Shown here one piece after another: positions 1 through 8,390 of a stretch of 64,000 nt of DNA (its first letter is position 1; each line of letters opens with the position of its first letter). The DNA is from Methylophaga sp. (GTDB lineage: Bacteria; Pseudomonadota; Gammaproteobacteria; Nitrosococcales; Methylophagaceae), in contig NZSL01000007.1 of the NCBI GenBank assembly GCA_002696735.1, positions 345,347 to 409,346 of the forward strand, given 5' to 3'. The notes below the pieces were generated by a model. The model saw only the letters and a list, made by a program, of their open reading frames with translations. It was not told where the DNA came from and did no database searches. A program made the translations under genes and the position numbers.

Positions 1-3
1 TTC

Positions 4-903
4 ATGGTTGAAGATAAAGACGTGCTGATAACGGATCAATACAAAGCTGATGAAGACATGGTGACGCATAATCCATGGCGTCAGTTGAGACAGTTCACTG
101 CGGCACGTATTGGTCTTGGTCGTGCCGGGGTCAGTACGCCAACCCGGGAATCTCTGGAATTTCAACTGGCTCATGCCCAGGCTCGTGATGCGGTGCATAC
201 CGAGCTGGATGTTGAAACCTTGCAACAGCAGCTGCTCCAATTGCAGCAGGATTTTCCACAAATCACTACTCAACCGCCACTGATATTACATAGTCGAGCC
301 ATCGATCGTGTGACCTATCTGCAACGTCCTGATTATGGACGACAGTTGGATGAGGAAAGTTTTACCAGCCTGAAACCATATTACACAAAAACGCCTTATG
401 ACCTTGCGCTGGTCATTGCTGACGGCTTATCTGCCACTGCGATTCATCAAAATGTCGTGCCTTTTATTAGCGCTTTGCTGCCGATATTAATCGACGGCAT
501 TGAGGACTTCACACTGGCACCGATCACCTTGGTTCAACAGGGCCGCGTGGCCATTGGTGATGATATCGGAGAAGCACTTAATGCCAAGGCGGTATTGATG
601 CTGATTGGCGAACGTCCCGGTCTCAGTTCACCGGACAGTCTTGGCTTGTATATGACCTGGTCACCCAAACGTGGTCTGACCGATGACAAACGAAATTGTA
701 TCTCCAACGTGCGGCAAGCAGGGCTTTCCTATGCTACTGCAGCACACAAATGCCTTTATCTGCTGAGTGAAGCTCGCAGGCTCCAGTGTTCTGGTGTTGC
801 TATCAAGGATCGATCGACTGAAAAAGTCCTTGATAGCAGCGCCGTTCAAACCAGCTTTTTGCTGGACAACAAAGTTGACCGAAAAGGGGTAAACGGGAAA
901 TGA
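4..903 (+). CDS. eutC: Ethanolamine ammonia-lyase small (light) subunit
   Basis: EutC forms the B12-dependent ethanolamine ammonia-lyase with EutB, splitting ethanolamine into acetaldehyde and ammonia. The N-terminal segment WRQLRQFTAARIGLGRAG and the following FQLAHAQARDAVH are hallmark EutC motifs, and the 299-residue length equals that of family members. The frame is still open at the window edge (one codon upstream), so the true start may lie just outside; eutB is expected immediately upstream. It is followed after 25 bp by an ammonium transporter, which fits use of ethanolamine as a nitrogen source. No microcompartment shell genes are visible here. Confidence 0.92.
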   Translation: MVEDKDVLITDQYKADEDMVTHNPWRQLRQFTAARIGLGRAGVSTPTRESLEFQLAHAQARDAVHTELDVETLQQQLLQLQQDFPQITTQPPLILHSRAIDRVTYLQRPDYGRQLDEESFTSLKPYYTKTPYDLALVIADGLSATAIHQNVVPFISALLPILIDGIEDFTLAPITLVQQGRVAIGDDIGEALNAKAVLMLIGERPGLSSPDSLGLYMTWSPKRGLTDDKRNCISNVRQAGLSYATAAHKCLYLLSEARRLQCSGVAIKDRSTEKVLDSSAVQTSFLLDNKVDRKGVNGK

Positions 904-928
904 CTTTAACTAAAATGAGGATAGTAAG

Positions 929-2296
929 ATGGAAAACTCGCCAACACTAGAATCCTTGCAGGCAGCGTTAGATGCCCAGCAAGCTGTATTCGAAATGCAT
1001 CAGGCCATGAATGTAGAAGTTTTTTATTGGTGGTGTACTGCCATCATGTTAATGATACATGCAGGCTTTCTGGCCTATGAAATGGGCGCTTCACGAAGTA
1101 AAAACGCACTTGCAGCCGGTATCAAGAATATTCTTGCTATCGCACTGATTATTCCGGCATTTTATCTGTTTGGCTGGTGGATTTATAACGCATTTCCTAA
1201 TGGTTTTGTCCCTATTGAAGCAGCAGCTGCATTACCATGGGCTGCCAGTATGGGTCCTGATGTTCAGGATATGGGAACCGGGATTTTCTGGGCAGCATTT
1301 GCCTTATTCGGGGCCACAACCGGGTCAATACTATCCGGGGCGGTTATTGAAAGGATACGGGTCAGTGCGTTTCTGATACTGACTATTTTCCTGGGTGGTG
1401 TGGTCTGGATTATGGCAGGGGCATGGGGCTGGCATCCAGATGGCTGGTTGTTAACCGAATTTGGTTATCACGATGTCGGTGCTTCTGGCGTTGTACATGC
1501 TGTAGCGGGTTTCTTTACTCTGGGTGTTTTGATGAACCTGGGTGCTCGTAAAGGCAAGTTCATTGACGGTGTGCCACAAATCATTTCTCCTCACAGCCTG
1601 CCAATGACATTGATTGGCCTGATGATGATTATCTTTGGTTTCTTCGGGTTCCTCGGTGGTTGCATCATCTTTAATGGTGGTGAGACAGGTTGGACCACAA
1701 TTTATGGAACACCTACTAACCTTTCAGCATTTGCTTTTAATACGCTGATGGGATTTGCCGGAGGTATTATTGGTTGCTACATCGCTACACGTGACCCATT
1801 CTGGACCATGTCTGGTGGTCTGGTCGGTATTATCTCTGTAGCAGCTGGTCTGGATATCTACTCTCCTTCACTTGCGTTCATCATTGCCGTGACTACCGGT
1901 ATCGTGGCAGTTCAATTTGCCAAGTTCCTGGAAAAACGTGGTATTGATGACGCGGTCGGCGCTGTCAGTGTTCATGGTTTCACAGGTGTTGTTGCGGTTG
2001 TTCTGGTCGGTGTATTTGCCGGTGGAACACCTAATGCAGAAGGTTTACCGGAAATTAGCTTTGTTGGCCAGCTCATCGGGGCTGCAGTAATGGGGCTGAT
2101 GGGCTTTGTACCAGGGTATGGCTTGTCATTCTTACTGAAAAAAGCCAACAGCCTGCGTGTACCTGAAGCTTGCGAAGATATCGGTATTGATGAGGTTGAA
2201 CTCCTGGCTAAACCTTATCCGGAAGGCGGCGTGCCCGCTATGACGGATCTGACCACCAGTGAAGTGCCTAACAAATTAGCCAATTCTGAAACCTAA
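929..2296 (+). CDS. amt: Ammonium transporter, Amt/MEP/Rh family
   Basis: This is an inner-membrane ammonium channel of 455 residues with about eleven hydrophobic segments. Visible family motifs include the twin-histidine pair, one in HDVGASGVVHAVAGFF and the other in SVHGFTGVVAVVLVG. A good ribosome site (gagg) precedes the ATG by eight to ten bases. The gene lies directly downstream of eutC, so it probably recaptures or moves the ammonia released from ethanolamine rather than serving as the general GlnK-coupled AmtB; no glnK neighbour is present. The N-terminus has an extra helix-forming stretch (SLQAALDAQQAVFEMHQAMN) before the first membrane span. Confidence 0.93.
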   Translation: MENSPTLESLQAALDAQQAVFEMHQAMNVEVFYWWCTAIMLMIHAGFLAYEMGASRSKNALAAGIKNILAIALIIPAFYLFGWWIYNAFPNGFVPIEAAAALPWAASMGPDVQDMGTGIFWAAFALFGATTGSILSGAVIERIRVSAFLILTIFLGGVVWIMAGAWGWHPDGWLLTEFGYHDVGASGVVHAVAGFFTLGVLMNLGARKGKFIDGVPQIISPHSLPMTLIGLMMIIFGFFGFLGGCIIFNGGETGWTTIYGTPTNLSAFAFNTLMGFAGGIIGCYIATRDPFWTMSGGLVGIISVAAGLDIYSPSLAFIIAVTTGIVAVQFAKFLEKRGIDDAVGAVSVHGFTGVVAVVLVGVFAGGTPNAEGLPEISFVGQLIGAAVMGLMGFVPGYGLSFLLKKANSLRVPEACEDIGIDEVELLAKPYPEGGVPAMTDLTTSEVPNKLANSET

Positions 2297-2307
2297 GGAG
2301 CATTATT

Positions 2308-2472
2308 ATGGGAAGTTCAATTACAACCTGGGAAAACGTCAGTGCCTATTTTACCTTTGCAGATAACCCTTTTGCTTTGGTGCTATTTGCAATCGGCACA
2401 GCCGCCATTATTGCCGGATTGATTATTTCAATTATCCGTCATGAAAATGCGGCGTTTGAAAAAATTAAGTAG
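2308..2472 (+). CDS. 54-residue single-span membrane protein downstream of amt
   Basis: The reading frame starts at an ATG 11 bases after the amt stop, preceded by a clear ribosome site (aaggag, 2294-2299), and ends at TAG just before a terminator. The product has one hydrophobic span, about residues 23-43 (FALVLFAIGTAAIIAGLIIS), followed by a charged tail IIRHENAAFEKIK. I do not recognise a named family. Its position makes it the last gene of the eutC-amt transcript, and it may be a small partner or stabiliser of the Amt channel. The function is inference; the ribosome site, spacing and membrane span are seen. Confidence 0.7.
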   Translation: MGSSITTWENVSAYFTFADNPFALVLFAIGTAAIIAGLIISIIRHENAAFEKIK

Positions 2473-2517
2473 GGTTTATTCCTGCTTTATGCAGGGTTAA
2501 AAATTACTTTAATTCAT

Positions 2518-2547
2518 AAAAAACCCCGGCTTAAAGCCGGGGTTTTT
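2518..2547. terminator. Rho-independent terminator after the eutC-amt group
   Basis: A 7-bp GC stem (ccccggc at 2524-2530, gccgggg at 2536-2542) with a 5-base loop is flanked by an A-run on the left and a T-run on the right. It can end transcription from both sides, serving the amt group and the convergent gene at 2577-3107. Confidence 0.88.
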
Positions 2548-2576
2548 GTTGGTAAAGCAGATAAACAGACCCTAAA

Positions 2577-3107
2577 TTAATCTCTATTCCAGTCCTTTAA
2601 ATCGCGCATGGCATATTTAATTGCACGTTCCCAGGCCTGATCAGTGTTGCCACGAAAATCATAGGATTTACGCTTGATCAGCTTTCCTGACTCTACTTCT
2701 TTAAACTCGACATGTAATGTTGAAATCAGATGACTCATACGAAATACATTTGGCACAATCACCAACTCTGCACCCAGCTCTTTCGCTAAGGTAAGTTCAC
2801 AACCATTGCAATAATGCAGATTGTGCTTTTCATCAAACGCTTTAACTTTCGCCAGAGAATCGGCATCGTTGATGATATTAAACTGCGTCTTATCGTCTAA
2901 TTCATTTCGCAGATGTTCACTGAACTTGGCAATCTTTTCTGCGTTCTCGGCTTTATCGCCGGTTACTGAGCTATCTCCAGTAATCAGAATATCCAGCACC
3001 AGAGTCTTATAGTCATGCTTCTGATAGTCATCGGCCATGACAGAGGCAGCACTGACAAACAATATCAACGCCAGGAAGTATCTGGTTGCACGGGTCATTA
3101 ACGGCAT
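2577..3107 (-). CDS. Secreted DUF2380-like protein
   Basis: The 176-residue product begins with a signal peptide (about residues 1-25, ending near SAASVMA). The mature part has an alternating alpha/beta look (TLVLDILITGD, AELVIVPNVFRMSHLI, LHVEFKEVESGKLIKRKSYDFRGNTDQAW) that resembles the periplasmic DUF2380 family. A CNGC pair near residue 97 could form a disulfide. Its role is unknown. It converges on the amt group and is transcribed separately from the lipase gene. Family assignment is from memory and moderately certain. Confidence 0.75.
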   Translation of the reverse strand: MPLMTRATRYFLALILFVSAASVMADDYQKHDYKTLVLDILITGDSSVTGDKAENAEKIAKFSEHLRNELDDKTQFNIINDADSLAKVKAFDEKHNLHYCNGCELTLAKELGAELVIVPNVFRMSHLISTLHVEFKEVESGKLIKRKSYDFRGNTDQAWERAIKYAMRDLKDWNRD

Positions 3108-3218
3108 ACGGTTCTCCTAAAATACGATTACTCACCCTAACAGTGACTGCAGAAAACCCAAACAGTTTTTTGACTGCAAACAGCGGGATATTTGCCCGTT
3201 CAATAAAGTAATGATGAA

Positions 3219-3965
3219 TTAATGCTGGAAAGTCCCGTTTTGCAGAAAATGCAGGGTCTGCGATTGCACCGTATCGTTCGCCATAATAAACGGATGTGTT
3301 TGCTCAACCACCAGAAAATCCTGCATGCCATCCAATCGTGCATTTTTGATGGAAACCTTGCCATCATCGGGTCCGGGAATCAGCGTAGATAAGATCAGAT
3401 TGATCGAGCGGTTTCCAGTAATAATACCCAGTTCAAAAGTGGCTGGTCCCAACTGGTTGGGTATAGCGTCTTCTGTTGTCCCCAGTTGCTTGCCGGCAGG
3501 CCCGTTTATCCATTCAAATAAGCCCCAGGTGCCCAGTTTGTCGACCACTTCGCTGCCTTGATTAGGCGGCGATAACATTACTACCCTGCCAATTTTGATT
3601 TGCTGATGTTCCACCGCGAGTTGCCTGACAATAATACCTCCCAGTGAATGGGTGACAAAATGCAAAGGTGTTAAAACATCACCGAAACATTGTTGGATTT
3701 CCGGTACAACAAATTCGCTGGTCAGATTCTCGATACGGTGTTTGCGGGAAGGATAATCAATATTGCATACCTTATACCCTGCTTTGCTCAGATGTTTTTC
3801 CATCGAATCCATTGAGCCTGCTGTGCGAGCCAAACCATGTAACAGCACAACATTACCGGCTGACTCCTGCTCCTTGCTGTGAGCTAACGGTGAGCTTATG
3901 CTCAGCATTAGCCAGCCAAAAGCCATTAACCATCCACAATTTGGCAAACGGTTATAATTTTTCAT
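3219..3965 (-). CDS. Exported alpha/beta-hydrolase (triacylglycerol lipase/PGAP1-like)
   Basis: The product (248 residues) has an N-terminal signal peptide and then the lipase-like strand VVLLHGLARTAGSMDSM with an oxyanion HG motif. The nucleophile elbow is THSLGGIIVRQLA (Ser near residue 107), and a late HPFIM supplies the likely catalytic His. Family members hydrolyse lipid or ester bonds. It lies 5 bp downstream of the symporter gene stop and may share its transcript. The substrate cannot be inferred. Confidence 0.85.
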   Translation of the reverse strand: MKNYNRLPNCGWLMAFGWLMLSISSPLAHSKEQESAGNVVLLHGLARTAGSMDSMEKHLSKAGYKVCNIDYPSRKHRIENLTSEFVVPEIQQCFGDVLTPLHFVTHSLGGIIVRQLAVEHQQIKIGRVVMLSPPNQGSEVVDKLGTWGLFEWINGPAGKQLGTTEDAIPNQLGPATFELGIITGNRSINLILSTLIPGPDDGKVSIKNARLDGMQDFLVVEQTHPFIMANDTVQSQTLHFLQNGTFQH

Positions 3966-3970
3966 CGCAA

Positions 3971-5461
3971 CTAAATTGATTTTGCAGTAGCTAATTTTCC
4001 TGTGGGCTTGGTGCTTTTTGCTATGGCAATATCCTGCCAGAGTTTTTCCACATGTGACTCTACCGGTCGACAGTATCCAGCAATCAGCATAATACTCAAT
4101 GTGGTTAAAAAGCCATACACGCCGGGTGTCCAGCCATAAGTGATGATAAATGCTGGCTCAAAGATTGTTAAGCCAAATGATACTGCCATCCCCGCCAAAA
4201 ACCCATTCACTGCACCGATTTTATTGGCACGCTTCCAATACAACCCAAGTAACACCACCGGAGATAAAACAATCATGCCCTGGTAAGTCATCAACGCCAG
4301 AAACACTAATTGCCCTTCTCGTATATAAGCCCCAATCAATGCACCGATACTCATAAAAACTACTGACCAACGGGCAATTTGCAAGGCAGTTTTCTCACTG
4401 ATATCACGTTTAATGACCTGTGCCAGATCACCTGAAATTGCGGTAGACATAGCATTAAGGATACTGCTCACCGTCCCCAGACTTGCCGCCATTACCAGCA
4501 CCGCAAAAAAACCCAACGGCCATGCACCTGCCTGACTATGGATCCAGAACATTGCTTCCTGAGGATTTTGTTGAGCAAATGGGAGTGGATGTAATGCCAT
4601 TGCCAGCAGAAACAGTAAACCGAATGACAGAATACCCAGCGTCGGCGCAAATAACACCGATTGTTTGATGGTACGAATACTGTCTGCAGCAAATAACTTG
4701 TTATAGACCCATGGCCACATAAAGCCGCCCAGACCACTGGTAATGACGATTGCCATCCAGTAATTTGGCGACATATCCCAGCCGGGACCGGGAAAGGTTA
4801 ATGCTTCGGGGCTTTGTTCCAATATGCGTTGCATAGCGCCTTCAATACCGCCAAGCTGGGTATAAATAACCCATAACAGAATGGCTGATCCCGCAATCAG
4901 CATATACAGACCCTGAATAATATTGGCAGTGATAACTGAACGCATGCCACCGAGTGCGACATAAAACACCACCACAAATATGCCGATGATCATGCCCAGT
5001 AACGGGCTTATAAATCCATCAGTCGCATAATTAAACACGTAACCAATGGTGTACCACTCCATTAATAACCACGGTACTGATAACGCTACACCGGCAAAAC
5101 CTGTTAATACCCTGATTGCATCGCTTCGATAACGTAGCCCCAGCAGTTCTGACTGGGTACGGATGTTATATTTCTTGCCCCAGATAAAGGATTTTTCAGC
5201 GACCAGATACATCACCAGCATGGTGATAATGCCATAAGGAATAACGTACATACCGATCATGCCAAAACTGACGGCAAACCCTGAAAACACGGTATACCCG
5301 GCACCGACATACCAGGTAGCAAGAAAGCCTAAGGTAATACCCAACACCCCAATACTATGACTTGCTGTTGCATAATCATTCAGGGTTTTCACGCCCATCT
5401 GACGACGGTTTATCCATAGGATAAGTCCCAGAAAACCCGCCAGCATCAACATTGGAATCAT
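3971..5461 (-). CDS. Sodium:solute symporter (SSS family)
   Basis: This inner-membrane transporter has 496 residues and about thirteen hydrophobic segments. The architecture and motifs such as ATWYVGAGYTVFSGFAVSFG and GGMRSVITANIIQGLYM are typical of the SSS family (PutP/PanF/ActP relatives). It overlaps the upstream DUF3311 gene by four bases (ATGA), a common pairing for this subfamily. The substrate is not evident; the nearby eutC gene makes ethanolamine or another small amine or organic acid possible, but that is inference. Confidence 0.9.
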   Translation of the reverse strand: MIPMLMLAGFLGLILWINRRQMGVKTLNDYATASHSIGVLGITLGFLATWYVGAGYTVFSGFAVSFGMIGMYVIPYGIITMLVMYLVAEKSFIWGKKYNIRTQSELLGLRYRSDAIRVLTGFAGVALSVPWLLMEWYTIGYVFNYATDGFISPLLGMIIGIFVVVFYVALGGMRSVITANIIQGLYMLIAGSAILLWVIYTQLGGIEGAMQRILEQSPEALTFPGPGWDMSPNYWMAIVITSGLGGFMWPWVYNKLFAADSIRTIKQSVLFAPTLGILSFGLLFLLAMALHPLPFAQQNPQEAMFWIHSQAGAWPLGFFAVLVMAASLGTVSSILNAMSTAISGDLAQVIKRDISEKTALQIARWSVVFMSIGALIGAYIREGQLVFLALMTYQGMIVLSPVVLLGLYWKRANKIGAVNGFLAGMAVSFGLTIFEPAFIITYGWTPGVYGFLTTLSIMLIAGYCRPVESHVEKLWQDIAIAKSTKPTGKLATAKSI

Positions 5462-5691
5462 TTTGATGCCTCCGACTCAACTTCAATATCCAGATCACCA
5501 CTACGACTCTCAACCAGATACCAGCAAGCCAGAAAAAAGGCGCCTAATAACGCCATGGCAATCTGCCAGAGAAAGGCAAACGGTAAACCGATAAAACTGG
5601 GTTCAACACGATTAGCCCAGGTAAAGAAAATGGGAAATGTGGCCAGTACAATAGTGGATAAAATTAATAGTAGAAAAATGGCTGAACGCAT
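5458..5691 (-). CDS. DUF3311 two-helix membrane protein
   Basis: The 77-residue product has two hydrophobic segments (residues about 3-24 and 36-60) followed by an acidic tail (SGDLDIEVESEASK). Small DUF3311 proteins are regularly encoded just before SSS symporters, and this one overlaps the symporter start by four bases, implying coupled translation. Its probable role is as an accessory subunit of the symporter. Confidence 0.82.
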   Translation of the reverse strand: MRSAIFLLLILSTIVLATFPIFFTWANRVEPSFIGLPFAFLWQIAMALLGAFFLACWYLVESRSGDLDIEVESEASK

Positions 5692-5785
5692 AAAAGTCCA
5701 AATCTATTTTATTAAAATGGGTGCGATGAGCATGTCAACAAATTCATCGCAATTCAATATCAATGATTAACGGAGTATTCATAAC

Positions 5786-5831
5786 TCAGGGCCGGCACAA
5801 CTGAAATATCTTTCAGTTATACCGGCCCTGA
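5786..5831. repeat. Long inverted repeat between two minus-strand genes
   Basis: The outer arms tcagggccgg (5786-5795) and ccggccctga (5822-5831) are perfect complements, and inside them aactgaaa (5799-5806) pairs with tttcagtt (5811-5818). There is no T-run after it. It sits between the DUF1097 terminator and the DUF3311 gene, so it could be an RNA hairpin in the leader of the symporter transcript or a second, insulating terminator. Confidence 0.6.
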
Positions 5832-5840
5832 AATGGTTAT

Positions 5841-5864
5841 AAAAAAACCGCTTAAATGCGGTTC
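5841..5864 (-). terminator. Terminator after the DUF1097 gene
   Basis: On the minus strand gaaccgc pairs with gcggttt around a 6-base loop and is followed by a run of seven T. It lies 5 bases past the stop codon of the DUF1097 gene. Confidence 0.82.
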
Positions 5865-5868
5865 AATA

Positions 5869-6378
5869 TTAAGATTTCTTTTCGATTGCAGCAGCCAGTT
5901 TGGCAGATAACAAACCAAAAACCGCACCAAGAATCGTGGAAAGAATGATGATCAATACAGGATTAGTCATATCCATAGTTATGGCACTTCCAGCATTTGC
6001 TGTTTGTAAACCAAATGCGGCAGTTGCGGCATAACCATAAACATTGGCTGGTACCACCGATAACAAATCAAATCTGGCCACAATAACCAGGAAAAATACG
6101 GTTACACCGACATAAATCGCGGTTCCTAAAACACCTGGTAAACCCAGCGGGTTGGTAGTCGCTAACAATAAAGCAATGCCAGCAATCACCGCACCATAGC
6201 TCATGCCCACAATGGTTTTTTGTAAGGCCGGCATATCAGCACCGGTATGGAAAAAACATGCCCAGGCAATAAAACCTGCCCAGACTAAAACAAAACCAGC
6301 TAATGGACCTAAAGCCAGGTACGCCCAAATAGCTCCTAATACAGCAATACTTATAGATAATGCAGTTAACTTTGACAT
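5869..6378 (-). CDS. DUF1097 inner-membrane protein (YcdZ-like)
   Basis: The 169-residue product consists of five to six hydrophobic segments with little between them, as in the DUF1097 family (E. coli YcdZ type). The segment WAGFIAWACFFHTGAD is characteristic. A ribosome site ggagaga precedes the ATG. It has its own terminator, so it is probably monocistronic. The function is unknown; its position beside amine-uptake genes is only suggestive. Confidence 0.82.
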   Translation of the reverse strand: MSKLTALSISIAVLGAIWAYLALGPLAGFVLVWAGFIAWACFFHTGADMPALQKTIVGMSYGAVIAGIALLLATTNPLGLPGVLGTAIYVGVTVFFLVIVARFDLLSVVPANVYGYAATAAFGLQTANAGSAITMDMTNPVLIIILSTILGAVFGLLSAKLAAAIEKKS

Positions 6379-6887
6379 ACGTTCTCTCCGTTGATTTTTA
6401 TTAAATTAACAACCCGTTCCTCGACAAATTTTATTTATAACTTTTTTAACTATAGGGTTGCCGGAGTGATAGTAATCCTATATATGATCAACTGTAAACC
6501 AGTTCGCACCACAATTGTGCGCAAAGTGAACAAAAATGGGGCATCAGATAATTTTATCGTTTAATCAGTAGCTTAATGTGACGCAACATTTGATTAAAAC
6601 CGTCATGGTTATAGCTAATATCGTTAGCAACCGTAGTTGACTATAGAGTTTGATGATAAAGATTGGATTTAAATCATTCTTTTGACCCTTGATCTTTCAA
6701 GCCCACTAATGCTGAAGGATATTTTTTTCCAACAAGGCAGAAATGAAAGATTTACAGGCCCCAAGACTATGCTTTTCTATTGGTATTCGCTATCGTTCAC
6801 ATACTGCTCGTAATGCCGCGATTCGCAGTTTACTTTTTTCAGATAGCTCTTCCTGCTATCTGTTTTAATCAGATTTTGGAGTTGCGA
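6379..6887. other. Intergenic region between divergent genes
   Basis: This stretch holds the promoters of the DUF1097 gene and the amidotransferase gene. I can point to one perfect 10-bp palindrome cacaattgtg at 6510-6519 inside a wider imperfect repeat (ttcgcac to gcgcaa), about 130 bp upstream of the DUF1097 start, which could be an operator. I see no convincing small gene. Confidence 0.4.
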
Positions 6888-7583
6888 ATGCAGAAAGTCG
6901 CTATCTTTCAGCATGCTGATGGCGAATGGATAGGTTCCATGCGGCATTGGTTTGCAGATAAACCGTTTCAATTGACTACTTATCGGTTGGATCAGCATGT
7001 TCAATTGCCTGCAGTCACCGAGTTTGACTGGTTAATCATTATGGGTGGGCCTATGAGCACTTATGATGAAACCAACTATCCCTGGCTGATTGGTGAAAAA
7101 CAACTTATCCGTGAAGCGGTTGACGCAGAAAAGACTGTGCTGGGGATTTGTCTCGGCTGTCAGTTAATTGCATCAGCCATGGGGGCCAAAGTATATCCAA
7201 ATGCTCAACAGGAGATCGGTTGGTTTTCCGTCAATAAAATCGATCCCGAAATAACATGGATGCCTGATGATTTAACCCCACTTAGCTGGCATGGGGATTG
7301 TGTGGAGTTACCTGAAAATACCCGTTGTTTTGCCGATAGCAGGATTACTCCCTGTCAGGGTTTCTATTTTGGCAAGCGAATTTGGGCGTTACAGTTTCAT
7401 CTGGAAGTTGAGCCTGGCACGATTGAAGCCTTTCTGGCACTGGAAAAGCATTCCTTGCCCGAGACCGAGTTTGTACAAAAGGAAGTGGAATTAATGGATA
7501 ACATCGATCAGCTTAAACGAAGCAGACAAGCAATGTTTGCTTTATTGGATGTTTTACATCGGGAATCTGATACCAATAGATAA
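6888..7583 (+). CDS. Class I glutamine amidotransferase (GMP synthase-like)
   Basis: The 231-residue protein carries the GATase nucleophile motif GICLGCQLIASAMGA and the later QFHLEVEP His/Glu pair, so the Cys-His-Glu triad is intact. The family includes stand-alone GuaA-like amidotransferases that use glutamine or related gamma-glutamyl amides. I chose the ATG at 6888 because ggag lies seven bases upstream and the family fold begins at MQKVAIFQHADGEW; a longer frame from 6780 lacks this support. No synthetase partner is adjacent. The physiological substrate is unknown. Confidence 0.87.
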   Translation: MQKVAIFQHADGEWIGSMRHWFADKPFQLTTYRLDQHVQLPAVTEFDWLIIMGGPMSTYDETNYPWLIGEKQLIREAVDAEKTVLGICLGCQLIASAMGAKVYPNAQQEIGWFSVNKIDPEITWMPDDLTPLSWHGDCVELPENTRCFADSRITPCQGFYFGKRIWALQFHLEVEPGTIEAFLALEKHSLPETEFVQKEVELMDNIDQLKRSRQAMFALLDVLHRESDTNR

Positions 7584-7594
7584 AGCTTTCTGTG

Positions 7595-7627
7595 GTGGAG
7601 TAGCTTGGATAAAACTGGCTACTTCAC
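7595..7627. terminator. Possible shared hairpin between convergent genes
   Basis: The arms gtggagtagc (7595-7604) and gctacttcac (7618-7627) pair with one mismatch around a 13-base loop. The right arm overlaps the MOSC stop codon. There is no clear T-run, so it may be a weak or Rho-assisted terminator. Confidence 0.4.
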
Positions 7628-8077
7628 GACAGGTTCAATCTGCATCCCCACTCTGATTTGACCATCTGACAGAACATCGGCACGCAGTCCGGCTTTATGC
7701 GTAAATGCTTTGACGATAGCTTTTTTGCTTATGCTATCGTTTTCCAGTAATGCGCCCAAGGTAGAGCAGGGTTCACAAAGTTCTACGCCCTTGAAACTGA
7801 CATCGCCAATCCAAAAAACCTGTCCAACTAAATCGTTAAGACGGACGCCTTCGGTAATTACATTACGCCGGGTATCAGACAGACTAATCTGCTGCGAAAA
7901 ACGCTGATTAAACTCACTGATTTCTTCCTGTTCGATAAAGGTAATGTTCTGCCCCGGCCATTGGCTTCTGTCAAAATTACGGTCTCCTTTAATACCTTTA
8001 CCCGCAACCAGATTAATTTCCGGGACTTGTCGTTGCCCACCCAGATTTTCGCTTGCTGTAAAAATTGCTTTTATCAT
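7619..8077 (-). CDS. MOSC-domain protein
   Basis: The 152-residue protein contains the MOSC core (VAGKGIKGDRNFDR, QNITFIEQEE, RRNVITEGVRLNDLVGQVFWIGDVSFKGVELCEPC). MOSC domains are the sulfur-carrier C-terminal domains related to molybdenum cofactor sulfurases, and the Cys residues in LCEPC are the likely sulfur-binding site. It stands alone without a partner oxidoreductase. The substrate is unknown. Confidence 0.88.
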   Translation of the reverse strand: MIKAIFTASENLGGQRQVPEINLVAGKGIKGDRNFDRSQWPGQNITFIEQEEISEFNQRFSQQISLSDTRRNVITEGVRLNDLVGQVFWIGDVSFKGVELCEPCSTLGALLENDSISKKAIVKAFTHKAGLRADVLSDGQIRVGMQIEPVVK

Positions 8078-8111
8078 TTCGAAATTGCTTTACCTCCATT
8101 ATTAGCGAATC

Positions 8112-8143
8112 AAAAAAGGAGCATGCTTTCAGGCACACTCCTT
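8112..8143 (-). terminator. Terminator ending the chaperone/retron operon
   Basis: On the minus strand aaggag pairs with ctcctt, and inside it tgc pairs with gca, closing on a 6-base loop; a run of T follows the stem. It lies 250 bases beyond the Gln/Glu-rich gene and is the first terminator downstream of the sigma-54 promoter at 11.6 kb. Confidence 0.72.
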
Positions 8144-8390
8144 ATTTCAGGACGGGTCAATGAAACATTACTTCAACTGGGTAGCAAAGTGTTTATAAAA
8201 CTCCCTTTGAATCAAGTAAACTCTGCTAAAAACTTATACAGCATAAACGCCTTCTCGCAATAGACCCAAAGTCTTCCAGCAACATTTTTTTGTTCACCTT
8301 AAATACCATAATACATTTATCAAAATACAACTAAATCGATCAATCAGCGCTGTTAATTATCACGATCAATCTTTATCAGTTAGTTCTTAG
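8144..8390. other. Untranslated tail between the Gln/Glu-rich gene and its terminator
   Basis: No convincing gene is visible. Two direct copies of gattgatcg (minus strand, around 8335-8370) stand 17 bases apart. The only frame is about 27 codons long and lacks a ribosome site. Confidence 0.35.
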
